DNA of 64,000 bases from Eggerthella timonensis (GCF_900184265.1 NZ_FXXA01000002.1:1510918-1574917); one strand, 5' to 3'. Counted from the first letter of the stretch, positions 50,901 through 61,799 are shown. Notes: generated by a model not told the origin, from the sequence alone. A program made the numbers and translations.

Positions 50901-51233
50901 ATGGGAAAGCACCTGATAGTCGAATTGGAAGCGATGCTGCTCGAGCGCGGCAAGAGCAGCAACGACCTTGCGCGCGCCACCGGCCACACGAAGGTCAACG
51001 TATCGAGGATACGGCAGGCGAAGATGCGCGGCATCAGGATGGACACGCTCATGGAAATCTGCCTCGAGCTCGATTGCCAGCCGGGCGACATCCTCAAGAT
51101 CGTCACCGACGAGGAGTTCGACCGTCTGGTCGAAGAGCGCCGCAAAGTCGGGGAGGTCCGCATCAAGACGGGCTTGAAGCGGACCGCCCCCGAGCGTGTG
51201 TACGAGATCGATTTAGACCTCGGAAACGAATGA
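50901..51233 (+). CDS. XRE-family small regulator, module 1
   Basis: 110 residues. A Cro/C1-type HTH (about 5-65; LIVELEAMLLERGKSSNDLA, HTKVNVSRIRQAKMRGI, LELDCQPGDILKI) is followed by a charged tail of 45 residues with beta character. It pairs with the upstream DUF2975 gene and probably controls it. The HTH is close to that of the 90-residue protein at 54685-54957; the longer tail distinguishes it. Start ATG 50901 after AGGGGC. Confidence 0.85.
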   Translation: MGKHLIVELEAMLLERGKSSNDLARATGHTKVNVSRIRQAKMRGIRMDTLMEICLELDCQPGDILKIVTDEEFDRLVEERRKVGEVRIKTGLKRTAPERVYEIDLDLGNE

Positions 51234-51310
51234 GGAGCGCCGTTCGCCGGAAGAACGCGACTTTTATCATTTAGCGATAAATATGCTGCTAGTATTCCTG
51301 CTTACTAGTC

Positions 51311-51973
51311 TTGAGCAAAGGGGGAAGCACGGCCCGTTTCGCACTGCTTTTGCGCATGGTCGACGAAGGCATCGTGTCCTTCTCCGTAGCGGCGGCTTTC
51401 TTGGTCGCGGTGCCTTTGTGCGCCGTTCAGGGGAGCTGGCTCGTGGAGTGGTCTTTCGGCATGTTCGTAGCCACCTGGGTCTTGGCGTTCCTGACAGCCT
51501 ACCCGTTCGTATGCGCGCTGCTCAACGCCTGTTATCTGACGGCTTCGCCCGATGACGCTGCCCGGGCGGCGGCCGGCAAACGCATGGAGACCGCGACGAT
51601 CGCGGCAGGGGCGTTCGGCGTGCTGTGCGCGGCCCTCCTGACGTCCCCGTCTCGTGTCGATGCGGCAGCGGCGGACGCGCTCGCCGTCGTCGGCGCCGGT
51701 ATGCTCGCGTGCCTGGCCTGGCATGCGGCGACGCGCGTGCGGGCAAAGGGCGACTGTTCCGACCCTTCGGCGTCCTCGATGGCGGCGCTTTCGGCGCTCG
51801 TCGCGTCGTCCACGGCGTTCGGCCTGATCTGCACCGCCTGCTCGGCTCTCGTGTGGAAGGTTCTCGTCCTGCTCTATCCCTTCAACCTTGCTCTCATCCT
51901 CGTCAAGCATCTGAGGGCGCAGATGCATGCACGGCGCGGTGAGCAGGGGAGGCGAGCCCGCCCTCTTCGTTGA
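51311..51973 (+). CDS. Hydrophobic membrane protein of unknown function
   Basis: 220 residues from a TTG at 51311, with six or seven membrane helices and a short basic tail. No ribosome binding site precedes the TTG; an ATG at 51356 is an alternative and would shorten the first helix region. No motif is recognised. It lies between the XRE gene and glmS. A palindrome TTATC-N7-GATAA at about 51265-51281 may be a binding site for the adjacent XRE protein. Confidence 0.55.
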   Translation: MSKGGSTARFALLLRMVDEGIVSFSVAAAFLVAVPLCAVQGSWLVEWSFGMFVATWVLAFLTAYPFVCALLNACYLTASPDDAARAAAGKRMETATIAAGAFGVLCAALLTSPSRVDAAAADALAVVGAGMLACLAWHAATRVRAKGDCSDPSASSMAALSALVASSTAFGLICTACSALVWKVLVLLYPFNLALILVKHLRAQMHARRGEQGRRARPLR

Positions 51974-52046
51974 CGGGAAAGATGCGTTTATTGAGCGGAT
52001 GTGCGACTTCGCCCGACGCGCGTTCGCGCGTGCGGAACCGGTGCGC

Positions 52047-52052
52047 TACACT
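52047..52052 (+). promoter_or_regulatory. -10 box of glmS
   Basis: TACACT (52047-52052) leaves a leader of about 25 nt containing AAGGAG. The leader is too short for a glmS ribozyme. Confidence 0.5.
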
Positions 52053-52083
52053 ATCGGCGAACCCGAGCACCAAGGAGCCAACT

Positions 52084-53913
52084 ATGTGCGGAATCGTCGG
52101 ATACACTGGAAAGCGTCCCGTCAAGGACATCCTCATCGAAGGCCTGTCGCGACTTGAGTATCGCGGCTACGACTCGGCCGGTATCGCCGTCGAACAGGAC
52201 GGCAAGCTGGAAGTCGTGCACTGCAAGGGGAAAGTGAGCGGCCTCGCGCGGCTCGTCGAGCCCCTTAACCTCACCGGCACCTGCGGCATCGGCCACACGC
52301 GCTGGGCCACCCACGGCCGCCCGAGCGAGGCGAACGCGCATCCCCATACCTCCTGCGACGGCCATGTCGCCGTCGTGCACAACGGCATCATCGAGAACTT
52401 CGCCGAGCTGCGCGAAGAGCTGGAAGGCCGCGGCCACGAGTTCACGAGCCAGACCGACACCGAGGTCATCGCGCACCTGGTTGAAGAGAACCTGCGCGAA
52501 AGCAACGATCTGCTGCAAGCTGTGCGCGATGCCACCGAGCGCCTGATCGGCGCGTACGCCATTGCGGCCGTCAGCGACCAAGAGCCCGGCACCCTCGTTG
52601 CGGCGCGCAAGGACTCGCCGCTCGTGGTGGGGCTCGCCGACGACGGGGCGTACGTGGCCTCCGACATCATCGCCATGATCGACGACACGCGCAACGTGGT
52701 GGTTCTGGCCGACGGCGACCTGGCGAAGCTCACGCCTACGGCCACCACGTTCTTCAACGTGCGGGGCGAGGCGTACGAGCCGGAGGTCACGCACGTGGAT
52801 TGGGATCTCGACGTGGCCGAGAAGGGCGGCTACCCCGACTTCATGCTCAAGGAGATACACGAGCAGCCGCGCGTCATCCGCGACACGCTGGCGGGCCGTC
52901 TCGTGAACGGCGCGCTGGCCATCGACGAGCTGGACCTCTCGCTGGAGGAGCTCAACCTCATCGACCGCGTGTACGTCATCGCGTGCGGCACGAGCTACCA
53001 CGCCGGCCTCATCGCGAAGAACCTCATCGAGGGCTGGGCGCGCATCCCCTGCGAGGTGGAGGTGGCCAGCGAGTTCCGCTACCGCAACCCCATCATCACG
53101 CCGTCCACCCTCGTGGTGGCGGTGTCGCAGTCGGGCGAGACCGCCGATACGCTGGCGGCTATCCGCGACGCGCGCGTGAAGGGCGCGAAGGTGTTCGGCA
53201 TCACGAACGTCGTGGGATCGCCCGTGGCGCGCGAGAGCGACGGCGTCATCTACACGAAGGCCAACAAGGAGATCGCCGTGGCGTCCACGAAGTCGTTCTT
53301 GGGCCAGGTGGTGTCGCTCACGCTGCTCGCCATGCTGCTTGCGCAGGTCAAGGGCAAGCTCAAGACGAACCAGGTGCGCCTTTTGTTCCACGAGCTGGCC
53401 GACACGGCCGAGCAGGTGGAGCGCATACTGGCCGACGATGCCGCCATCACGCAAGCGGCGCGCGCGTGCAAGGACGCTTCGAGCGCGCTGTTCGTCGGGC
53501 GCGGCATGGGCGCCGCCATCGCGTGCGAAGGCGCGCTCAAGCTCAAGGAGATCAGCTATCTGCATGCCGAGGCCTATCCGGCCGGCGAGATGAAGCACGG
53601 TCCCATCGCGCTCATCGACGAGGGCTTCCCGGTCATCGCGGTGGCCACGAAGAGCCCCGTGTACGACAAGCTCGTGTCGAACTTGCAGGAGGCGAAGGCG
53701 CGCGGCGCCATGGTGGTGGCCATCGCCACCGAGGGCGACGAGGATATCAAACACCACGCCGACCATGTCATCTACATCCCGAAGGTGCGCGATGCCTTCT
53801 CGGCTATCACGGCCAGCGTACCGTTGCAGCTGTTCGCGCGAGCCATCGCCGTCGAGCGCGGCTGCGACGTGGACCAGCCCCGCAACCTGGCTAAGTCGGT
53901 GACCGTTGAGTAG
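52084..53913 (+). CDS. glmS: Glutamine-fructose-6-phosphate aminotransferase (isomerizing)
   Basis: Makes glucosamine-6-phosphate for peptidoglycan and other amino sugars. 609 residues. The N-terminal glutaminase domain has the nucleophile Cys2 (MCGIVGY) and conserved GHTRWATHG and HNGIIENF. Two SIS domains follow (AVSQSGETADT; FVGRGMGAAIACEGALKLKEIS) and the C-terminal DQPRNLAKSVTVE is invariant. Start chosen because Cys must be residue 2 after Met removal; AAGGAG lies at proper spacing. Its stop overlaps the acpS frame. Confidence 0.97.
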   Translation: MCGIVGYTGKRPVKDILIEGLSRLEYRGYDSAGIAVEQDGKLEVVHCKGKVSGLARLVEPLNLTGTCGIGHTRWATHGRPSEANAHPHTSCDGHVAVVHNGIIENFAELREELEGRGHEFTSQTDTEVIAHLVEENLRESNDLLQAVRDATERLIGAYAIAAVSDQEPGTLVAARKDSPLVVGLADDGAYVASDIIAMIDDTRNVVVLADGDLAKLTPTATTFFNVRGEAYEPEVTHVDWDLDVAEKGGYPDFMLKEIHEQPRVIRDTLAGRLVNGALAIDELDLSLEELNLIDRVYVIACGTSYHAGLIAKNLIEGWARIPCEVEVASEFRYRNPIITPSTLVVAVSQSGETADTLAAIRDARVKGAKVFGITNVVGSPVARESDGVIYTKANKEIAVASTKSFLGQVVSLTLLAMLLAQVKGKLKTNQVRLLFHELADTAEQVERILADDAAITQAARACKDASSALFVGRGMGAAIACEGALKLKEISYLHAEAYPAGEMKHGPIALIDEGFPVIAVATKSPVYDKLVSNLQEAKARGAMVVAIATEGDEDIKHHADHVIYIPKVRDAFSAITASVPLQLFARAIAVERGCDVDQPRNLAKSVTVE

Positions 53914-54505
53914 GGAGGCGGCGGCCCAGCAGGCCGCGACCGTCAGCGCCGCCGAGGCGGCGTCGTCGGCGTTCGAGGGCGTCGAAGGCGCGGTGGGCCT
54001 CGGCGTGGACATCGTCGAGATCGCTCGCATGCGGCGCATCCTCGAGCGCACCCCGAGCTTCCGCGAAAAGGTGTTCTCCGAAGAAGAGCGCGCCTACTGC
54101 GAATCCACGGCCAACCCCGAGGTGCACTACGCCACGCGCTTCGCCGCGAAAGAGGCCGTGCTCAAGGCGCTCGGCACCGGGTTCTCGCGCGGCGTTGCCA
54201 ACCACGACGTGGAAGTGCGCCGCAACGCGAAGGGCCGTCCTTTCGTGGTGCTGCATGGACGGGCGAAGGAGATCGCCGCCGAGCAGGGCGTGCGCGAGCT
54301 GCCGCTGTCGCTGTCGTACACGCATACCGACGCCGTGGCCTGCGCGCTCGCCATCACGGAGGAGTCGGTGCGTGCGCAGGAGGAACGCGTGAACCCCATG
54401 GAGGAGCTGGCGAAGCAGTTCAAGGAAGCCCGCAGCCTCCTCGACGAGATGGACAAGCCGACGGCGGGAGAGACGGGAGCGGCGGAGGCCGAGCCGCGCG
54501 CGTAG
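53906..54505 (+). CDS. acpS: Holo-[acyl-carrier-protein] synthase with extended ends
   Basis: Transfers 4'-phosphopantetheine from CoA to acyl carrier protein. Motifs GLGVDIVEIARM and ATRFAAKEAVLKALG carry the metal- and CoA-binding Asp and Glu. From the TTG at 53906 (overlapping glmS) the protein is 199 residues, whereas AcpS is normally about 120. There are 29 extra Ala-rich residues before the core and about 55 after it (EELAKQFKEARSLLDEMD, a probable helix). A GTG at 53993 would begin exactly at the core and is a serious alternative. The overlap supports coupling to glmS. Confidence 0.85.
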   Translation: MSREAAAQQAATVSAAEAASSAFEGVEGAVGLGVDIVEIARMRRILERTPSFREKVFSEEERAYCESTANPEVHYATRFAAKEAVLKALGTGFSRGVANHDVEVRRNAKGRPFVVLHGRAKEIAAEQGVRELPLSLSYTHTDAVACALAITEESVRAQEERVNPMEELAKQFKEARSLLDEMDKPTAGETGAAEAEPRA

Positions 54506-54560
54506 ACCGGCGGCGCGGGCGGAGGCCGCCGCGCCTTCGACATGCGAATCGTGCAGGTTC

Positions 54561-54581
54561 AAGCAATTTTGGCGTTTTGCG
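54561..54581. repeat. AAGCAATTTT-type repeat, copy 1
   Basis: The 21-mer starting AAGCAATTTTGGCG matches 61389-61409 at 20 of 21 positions, and similarity (GCGAATC) extends upstream of both. Both copies lie just past the 3' ends of housekeeping genes. A small hairpin GCGAG-AAAA-CTCGC at 54662-54675 followed by a T-run may terminate transcription between the convergent acpS and XRE genes. Confidence 0.55.
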
Positions 54582-54684
54582 AACTTCGCTCCGCGCTCAA
54601 AACCAACCAGATTTTGCGCTGCGCGCAAAGCATCAGGTCATGTGCGCATGCGAAAATCCGTGCGAGAAAACTCGCGTTTTTCGC

Positions 54685-54957
54685 TCAAGGCTCGTCGAAG
54701 AAACTTCGGTAGTCGTTCCAGAAGCCGTCGCCGAAGCGGCGGCGGGCTTCGTCGTCCTCCATGTATTCCAGCAGGTCGCCCGGCTGGCAATCGAAGATGC
54801 GGCAGAGCTCGTCGAGCGTCTCGATGCGAAACGCTCGAATCTTGCCGTTCTTGATACGCGACACGGTCTGCACGGTGCAGTCGAGCTCGGCCGCGAGCTC
54901 TACCGACTGCATCTTCTTCGCGGCCAGCAGCTTGTCGAGGTTGAAGATAATCGCCAT
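54685..54957 (-). CDS. XRE-family small regulator, module 2
   Basis: 90 residues with a Cro/C1-type HTH (about 3-66; NLDKLLAAKKMQSVELAAEL, VQTVSRIKNGKIRA, FDCQPGDLLEYM) and a short acidic-aromatic tail. It follows the DUF2975 gene by 9 bp on the same strand. It is homologous in the HTH to the 110-residue protein at 50901-51233 and is the regulatory half of the second, inverted module. Confidence 0.88.
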   Translation of the reverse strand: MAIIFNLDKLLAAKKMQSVELAAELDCTVQTVSRIKNGKIRAFRIETLDELCRIFDCQPGDLLEYMEDDEARRRFGDGFWNDYRSFFDEP

Positions 54958-54966
54958 AAGGATCGC

Positions 54967-55524
54967 CTACACCGTATCGTCTGTAAGGCGCTGTAGCAGG
55001 GCGCCATACTTGAACACGTACGATAGGAAAAACGATAGTGCCGCTCCGTATACAAGGGGCATGTTTATGCGAAGCTCGGGATTGCCCGCCTGCGAATCTT
55101 GTGCCGGGCCGATGCCGAGATGCACCTGACTGGACTGCACCATCAAGGGGTCGATTGCCAACGAGGGGATATCCAATACCACCCCAACCGCGAGAAGGAT
55201 GCCGATCAGGCGGATCCTGCTCGCTTGCTTTTCCGTAAACGGGGAGGTTCCCCGTGCGATGTCGTCGAACACTTTGATAGCGACGAACAGGGTCAAACAG
55301 AACACTGCGGCAGTCAGCACATGGTACGCGACGCTCATCAGCAGAGCGACGATGTCGATTTCCCCGTCAAACGTGCCGAGCTGGTAGAAATACAGGGCGA
55401 GAAGAAGAGCTACGAATGCGCACGTGGCGACGAAGACGGCCCTGAGCGCGACAGCGATGACCTTGCTTGCTTTCGCCATGCGAGACAGGGCGACCTTTGT
55501 GAGTGTGGCGTTCTTCGAGCGCAT
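54967..55524 (-). CDS. DUF2975-like membrane protein, module 2
   Basis: 185 residues with four membrane helices. It shares TSPFTEKQASRIRLIGILL and the C-terminal VFKYGALLQRLTDD with the protein at 50351-50890. The ATG at 55524 follows GGAGAGGAG. A minus-strand TATAAT lies at about 55574-55579 in an AT-rich upstream stretch. It is paired with an XRE regulator. Function is unknown; the family is often found in two-gene units with such regulators. Confidence 0.82.
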   Translation of the reverse strand: MRSKNATLTKVALSRMAKASKVIAVALRAVFVATCAFVALLLALYFYQLGTFDGEIDIVALLMSVAYHVLTAAVFCLTLFVAIKVFDDIARGTSPFTEKQASRIRLIGILLAVGVVLDIPSLAIDPLMVQSSQVHLGIGPAQDSQAGNPELRINMPLVYGAALSFFLSYVFKYGALLQRLTDDTV

Positions 55525-55711
55525 GGGGCAGTGCTCCTCTCCGGGGCTACGTGGCTCAATGATGCTGTAAGCGATTATAGTTTCTCAGATTGCCTCTCAG
55601 CGTATAAAGTTAACCGATTCTTTTAATTTATTAAGCGAAAGGATTGAATTTCAGGAGTGAACCATCTAATTTGAATTGAAGCATACGCACGGAGAGACGA
55701 GGAGGCGCCCT

Positions 55712-57325
55712 ATGACGCCGGAACACGACACGCAAGGCCAACCCGACGGCCGTCAGGCGACGCCCTCCCACGATGCCGACGACTTCCCGCCTCCCGATCA
55801 GTTCACCTCGTTCGTGCCGGCTTCGCGCGGCGGGCGCAAGGCGCCCGCTCACGGCGCGCCCGGCGGATTCGGCGTTCCCGACAACCAGCGCGGCCCGTCG
55901 CGGCAAAAGCCTGCGTTCACCAAGAAGGCCGCCCTCATCGCCCTCGGTGCGCTCGTGGGCGTGGTCGCGATCGTCTATCTGGCGGGAGCGTTCACGTTCA
56001 CGGACCGCTTCATGCCGAACACCACCATCATGGGCAAGGACGTGTCGCTGAAAACCACCGCCGAAGTGCAGGACCTGCTCACCGACGTGGCGAAGAGCTA
56101 CCAGCTGAACGTCTCGGGGCAGGGCTTCTCGCTGACCCTCACCTCGTCAGACATGGGCACGGCCATCAACAGCGAGAGCGTGACGGATGCCATGCACGCC
56201 GATGCCAGCCCTTGGGCGTGGCCGATCGAGATCTTCGCCACGCACGACGAGACCGACAAGCTGGCCACCTCGAACGGCAAGCTGGACGAATCGGTGCGCA
56301 AGGCGGTCGAAGCGTTCAACGAGCAGGCGGAAGCGCCGCGCAACGCCGGGCTCGACTACGACGGCGGCAGCTCGCGGTTCGTCGTGCGCGCCGAGACGAC
56401 CGGCACCGCGCTCGATGCCGACAAGGTGGTCGAGGCGGTGAACGCGGCCGTCGCCGAGCTCGAAACGTCCGTCGCCCTCACCGAGGACGCGCTGCAGCAG
56501 CCCACGCTGTTCTCGGACGACGAACGTCTGGCGAAGTCGGCCGACGACGCGAACGCGCTGCTGAAAGCCGACTTCTCGCTCAACCTGGGCGACACGCCCG
56601 TGGCCCAGGTGGATGCCGACCAGATAGCCGATTGGATGCGCCTGCGCGACGACGCGTCGGTGGGCATCGACGAGGAGCTCGTGGCCGCTTGGGTGCAGGA
56701 CATGGCATCCGCGTGCAACACCTACCAGGCTCGCCGCACGTTCACGCGCGCCGACGGCAAGGACGTCACCGTATCGGGCGGCGTGTACGGCTGGATCATC
56801 GACAAGGGCAAGCTCAAGGAGACCGTCATGAACGGCGTGAGCTCCGCGCAGACCGGCGACGTGGCCATCCCCTGCGAGCAGGAGGCAGGCGCCTACGACG
56901 GCCTGCACGGGCGCGATTGGGGCAACCGCTACATCGACGTCGACCTCGACGAGCAGCACGCGCGCTTCTACGACGACAGCGGCGCCCTCATATGGGAGTC
57001 GGACGTGGTCACGGGCACGCCGGACGGCGAGCACGACACCCCTGAGGGCGTGTACGTGGTCAACGGCAAGGAGAGCCCGTCGAAGCTGATAGGCCAGATG
57101 GAGCCCGAGACGGGCGAGCCGGAGTACAAGACGGAAGTGAAAACGTGGATGCCGTTCGTGGAGAACTACATCGGCTTCCACGACGCCGATTGGCAGTCCG
57201 CGTTCGGCGGCTCGCGCTACTCCTCGGGCTACGGCAGCCACGGCTGCGTCAACCTGCCGCCCGATAAGTCGGTGCAGCTCTACGACCTCATCGAAGTGGG
57301 CGACGTCGTGGTGAGCCACTGGTAG
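55712..57325 (+). CDS. L,D-transpeptidase (YkuD) with peptidoglycan-binding-like domain
   Basis: 537 residues. Cytoplasmic Pro/Gly-rich start (about 1-68), one membrane helix (about 69-92), two VanW/PG-binding-4-like domains outside (about 100-390), and a C-terminal YkuD catalytic domain (about 405-537). The active site reads HDADWQSAFGG, then YGSHGCVNLP with nucleophile Cys512. Cross-links peptidoglycan 3-3 or attaches proteins to it. The ATG at 55712 follows GAGGAGG. Single gene with a strong AT-rich upstream segment. Confidence 0.9.
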   Translation: MTPEHDTQGQPDGRQATPSHDADDFPPPDQFTSFVPASRGGRKAPAHGAPGGFGVPDNQRGPSRQKPAFTKKAALIALGALVGVVAIVYLAGAFTFTDRFMPNTTIMGKDVSLKTTAEVQDLLTDVAKSYQLNVSGQGFSLTLTSSDMGTAINSESVTDAMHADASPWAWPIEIFATHDETDKLATSNGKLDESVRKAVEAFNEQAEAPRNAGLDYDGGSSRFVVRAETTGTALDADKVVEAVNAAVAELETSVALTEDALQQPTLFSDDERLAKSADDANALLKADFSLNLGDTPVAQVDADQIADWMRLRDDASVGIDEELVAAWVQDMASACNTYQARRTFTRADGKDVTVSGGVYGWIIDKGKLKETVMNGVSSAQTGDVAIPCEQEAGAYDGLHGRDWGNRYIDVDLDEQHARFYDDSGALIWESDVVTGTPDGEHDTPEGVYVVNGKESPSKLIGQMEPETGEPEYKTEVKTWMPFVENYIGFHDADWQSAFGGSRYSSGYGSHGCVNLPPDKSVQLYDLIEVGDVVVSHW

Positions 57326-57340
57326 GATCGCCGGCCCGTC

Positions 57341-57376
57341 GCGCAGCCCCCGCGTCCTTCGACACGCGGGCTGCGC
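57341..57376. terminator. Bidirectional terminator between convergent genes
   Basis: GCGCAGCCC (57341-57349) with GGGCTGCGC (57368-57376), extended by CGCGT/ACGCG across a small bulge. It lies between the L,D-transpeptidase gene and nnrD. Confidence 0.55.
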
Positions 57377-57393
57377 TCGCCATGGAGAGGCTC

Positions 57394-58266
57394 CTACGCG
57401 CCCACGAGCTCCGCGAGCGCGTCGGGGATGCATGCGATGACGTCCTCCGCCGTCGCGGCGATGGTCGACCAGCGGGCCGCCGCGGCCAACCCGGCACGGC
57501 CGTGCAGCTCGGTGCCCAGCACGCATGCTTCGAACGGGTCGAGCCCCTGCGCCAGCAGCGCCGCCGTCATGCCGGCCAGCACGTCACCCGTTCCCGCCTT
57601 GGCCAGCGCGGGGGTGCCGTGCGTCATGCGCACGATCCGCTCCCCGTCCGAGACGTACGTGACCGGTCCTTTCACCACCGCGATCACGCCGTATGCCAGC
57701 GACAACCCCTGCGCGAGCGCGCCCGGGTCGTCGGTGGGCAGGTCGAAGGGGCGCGCGAGGCGTGCGGCCTCGCCTGCGTGCGGCGTGACCACGGTGGGGT
57801 TCTCGTTGAGAAAGCGCCGCTTCAGCAGACGCCGCCCCTTTTCCGAGACGAGCGCGTTCAGCCCGGTGCCGTCCACGAGCACGGGCGCGTCGGCGTGCTT
57901 GAGCACGAAGTGGACGAGCTTGTCGGTGGCGCCGTCGTCCGCATCGAAGCCGCAGCCCGCGAGATAGGCGCGCGGCTTGCCGGGCGTCGAGGCCGGCAAG
58001 CTCGCCGTCAGGGCCGCGCGGGGGCGCACGACGAGGGAGGGCCGATAGCCTTGCACGAGCGGCACGGCCGACGGATGGGTGAACACCTCGGTGTAGCCGG
58101 CGCCCATGCGCTGGCTCGCGTAGGCCGCCAGGCACGCCGCGCCCGGATAGCGCTCGCTGCCCACGACGGCGCCCAGCGTGCCGCGCGTGTATTTGTTCGC
58201 GTCGTCGGCCGGCAGCGGCACGAGGGCCACCAGCTCGTCGTTGCTGTATTCCCGGACGTCCTGCAT
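57394..58266 (-). CDS. nnrD: ADP-dependent NAD(P)H-hydrate dehydratase
   Basis: Repairs hydrated NADH and NADPH using ADP or ATP. 290 residues of the ribokinase-like carbohydrate-kinase fold. Landmarks are TRGTLGAVVGS, AYLAGCGFD, VTPHAGEAARL and the nucleotide-binding KAGTGDVLAG. The epimerase domain often fused at the N-terminus (NnrE) is absent, so this is the single-domain form. acpS, its usual neighbour, is 3 kb away, separated by the DUF2975/XRE module and the transpeptidase gene. ATG 58266 taken; GTG 58272 is possible. Confidence 0.9.
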   Translation of the reverse strand: MQDVREYSNDELVALVPLPADDANKYTRGTLGAVVGSERYPGAACLAAYASQRMGAGYTEVFTHPSAVPLVQGYRPSLVVRPRAALTASLPASTPGKPRAYLAGCGFDADDGATDKLVHFVLKHADAPVLVDGTGLNALVSEKGRRLLKRRFLNENPTVVTPHAGEAARLARPFDLPTDDPGALAQGLSLAYGVIAVVKGPVTYVSDGERIVRMTHGTPALAKAGTGDVLAGMTAALLAQGLDPFEACVLGTELHGRAGLAAAARWSTIAATAEDVIACIPDALAELVGA

Positions 58267-58521
58267 GGGCACACCGCCTTGTCTTTCGGGGAGCGCGAGG
58301 TTGCGCGTGCTCGCATTCTACCGCGTATCGCGGGCGAGCGCGACCGGGGGCGCGAAAGCGTAACGCGATGCCGGATCGGCCCGTAACCGTGCGTAAACAG
58401 ATGTCGGAGCCGCGCGTTCCGCTTCTCGCGCGCGATAAAATAGCAGGAACAACACTATCGCGTCGCAACCCGCCTTTCGGCGCGTCTGCGGCGCGATCAC
58501 AGCGACCAAGGAGCGCATCTC

Positions 58522-59049
58522 ATGGATACGACCAACAAGCACGACTGGGGCCTCATCATCGCGGGCGCCCTGCTCGTCATCTGCAGCATGTTCTTCCTCT
58601 TCGCGCCGGGCCTGGCGCTCGTCACCATCACGGTGATCGCCGGCGCGGCGTTCCTCGTGTCGGGCATCTTCGACATCGTCAACTACTTCCGCTTCCGCAA
58701 GGCCATGAACCTGTCGGGCTGGGCGCTGGCCTACGCGGCGCTCGACATCGTGCTGGGCGTCCTGTTCCTCGTGAACCCGCTCGTGTCGGCCGGCGCGCTC
58801 GCGTGGTTCATCGGCGCGTTCTTCATCGTGTTCGGCGTATTCGAGGCCATCGGGGCGTTCAAGGTCCGCAACATGGGCGTGTCCATGTGGGGCTGGATGC
58901 TATTCTCGGGCATCGTCGGCGCGCTGTGCGGCCTGACGTTCTTCATCGCGCCCGCCATGCTGGGCGTCTTCCTGTCCGTGTTCATCCTGATGCGCGGCGC
59001 ATCGCTCATCTTCTACGGCTGGAACACCGGTAAGGCGATGCTCGCGTAG
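58522..59049 (+). CDS. HdeD-family membrane protein
   Basis: 175 residues with six short membrane helices in three related pairs (LIIAGALLVICSMFFLFAPG, ALDIVLGVLFLVNPL, GIVGALCGLTFFIAPAM), the repeated pattern of HdeD/DUF308 proteins linked to acid stress in enterobacteria. No charged active site. The ATG at 58522 lies after AAGGAG. A TAAAAT -10 candidate is at 58435-58440. Role here is inferred only from family. Confidence 0.8.
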   Translation: MDTTNKHDWGLIIAGALLVICSMFFLFAPGLALVTITVIAGAAFLVSGIFDIVNYFRFRKAMNLSGWALAYAALDIVLGVLFLVNPLVSAGALAWFIGAFFIVFGVFEAIGAFKVRNMGVSMWGWMLFSGIVGALCGLTFFIAPAMLGVFLSVFILMRGASLIFYGWNTGKAMLA

Positions 59050-59139
59050 CGAAGGCGGCGCATGGAACGTTTGCTGAAACCCTGAGCCGAGCGCGCAGCG
59101 AGGTCGCGGCTCGTGGTAGAATTCCGAGGAAAACAGGCG

Positions 59140-59164
59140 AAGGCCCCGAATCGTTCGGGGCCTT
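59140..59164 (+). terminator. Terminator upstream of ligA
   Basis: AAGGCCCCGAA (59140-59150), TCG loop, TTCGGGGCCTT (59154-59164), then CTTCCC. It lies 29 bp before ligA and after a TAGAAT box (59117-59122), so it could either end the HdeD transcript or attenuate ligA. Confidence 0.7.
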
Positions 59165-59175
59165 CTTCCCGATAG

Positions 59176-61335
<2,160 letters not shown>

Positions 61336-61387
61336 CCTCCATCGTCCCCGAGCGAGCAAAGGCCGGGACACGCGAATCGCCGAATTC

Positions 61388-61547
61388 TAAGCAATTTTTG
61401 CGTTTTGCGGCTACTCAGGGTGCGATCCGGCCGGTTTCCCCCGAATCGGAAAAAGCTGACCTGGGACGATGCGGGAAGTTTCGCGCCCGACGGCAGCCGG
61501 AAGCCTCTCAGAGCGGCGAATCGTTCGCAAAACGAAAAAATCGCTTA
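61388..61547. repeat. AAGCAATTTT-type inverted repeat element, copy 2
   Basis: Left arm 61388-61409 (starting TAAGCAATTTTTGCG) and right arm 61526-61547 are reverse complements at 20 of 22 positions, 116 bp apart. The left arm is homologous to 54561-54581. No coding region is seen from 61336 to 61799; besides this element, the region contains the operators below. Confidence 0.7.
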
Positions 61548-61658
61548 CTTCGAGCTGATTTGCGTGTCCGGTCGTCGCGCCCGGTTGCGTGGGTGCAGGC
61601 CGTCCGACGCCGCGCCGCGGTTCGCGTTCGCCAGGTTCTGCCCGCCGCTCACCCAGGG

Positions 61659-61685
61659 GAGTTACGGAAATGAAATTCGTAACAC
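61659..61685 (+). promoter_or_regulatory. NikR-like operator 1
   Basis: GAGTTAC-N13-GTAACAC. One base from a perfect inverted repeat of GTAACAC halves. See operator 2; their centres are 53 bp apart, about five helical turns. Confidence 0.7.
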
Positions 61686-61705
61686 CATCAAGGGGAAACC
61701 TCTGG

Positions 61706-61738
61706 TATAGTGTGTTACGCAATTGGAAATCGTAACAC
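61706..61738 (+). promoter_or_regulatory. Promoter -10 box and NikR-like operator 2
   Basis: TATAGT (61706-61711) is immediately followed by GTGTTAC-N13-GTAACAC (61712-61738), a perfect 7-bp inverted repeat. As I recall it, GTGTTAC-N13/14-GTAACAC is the NikR motif reported for some anaerobes. Location over the start site predicts repression, here by nickel. Confidence 0.7.
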
Positions 61739-61799
61739 ATGAGCATGAGGTGCTGCGCCGGATCGCGAGGGAGCCGTCGCAGCGGGTGGGAGGATTCGC

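Noticed and set aside
51974-52083. glmS ribozyme upstream of glmS
   Set aside because: The leader after the likely promoter is about 25 nt and shows no ribozyme core.
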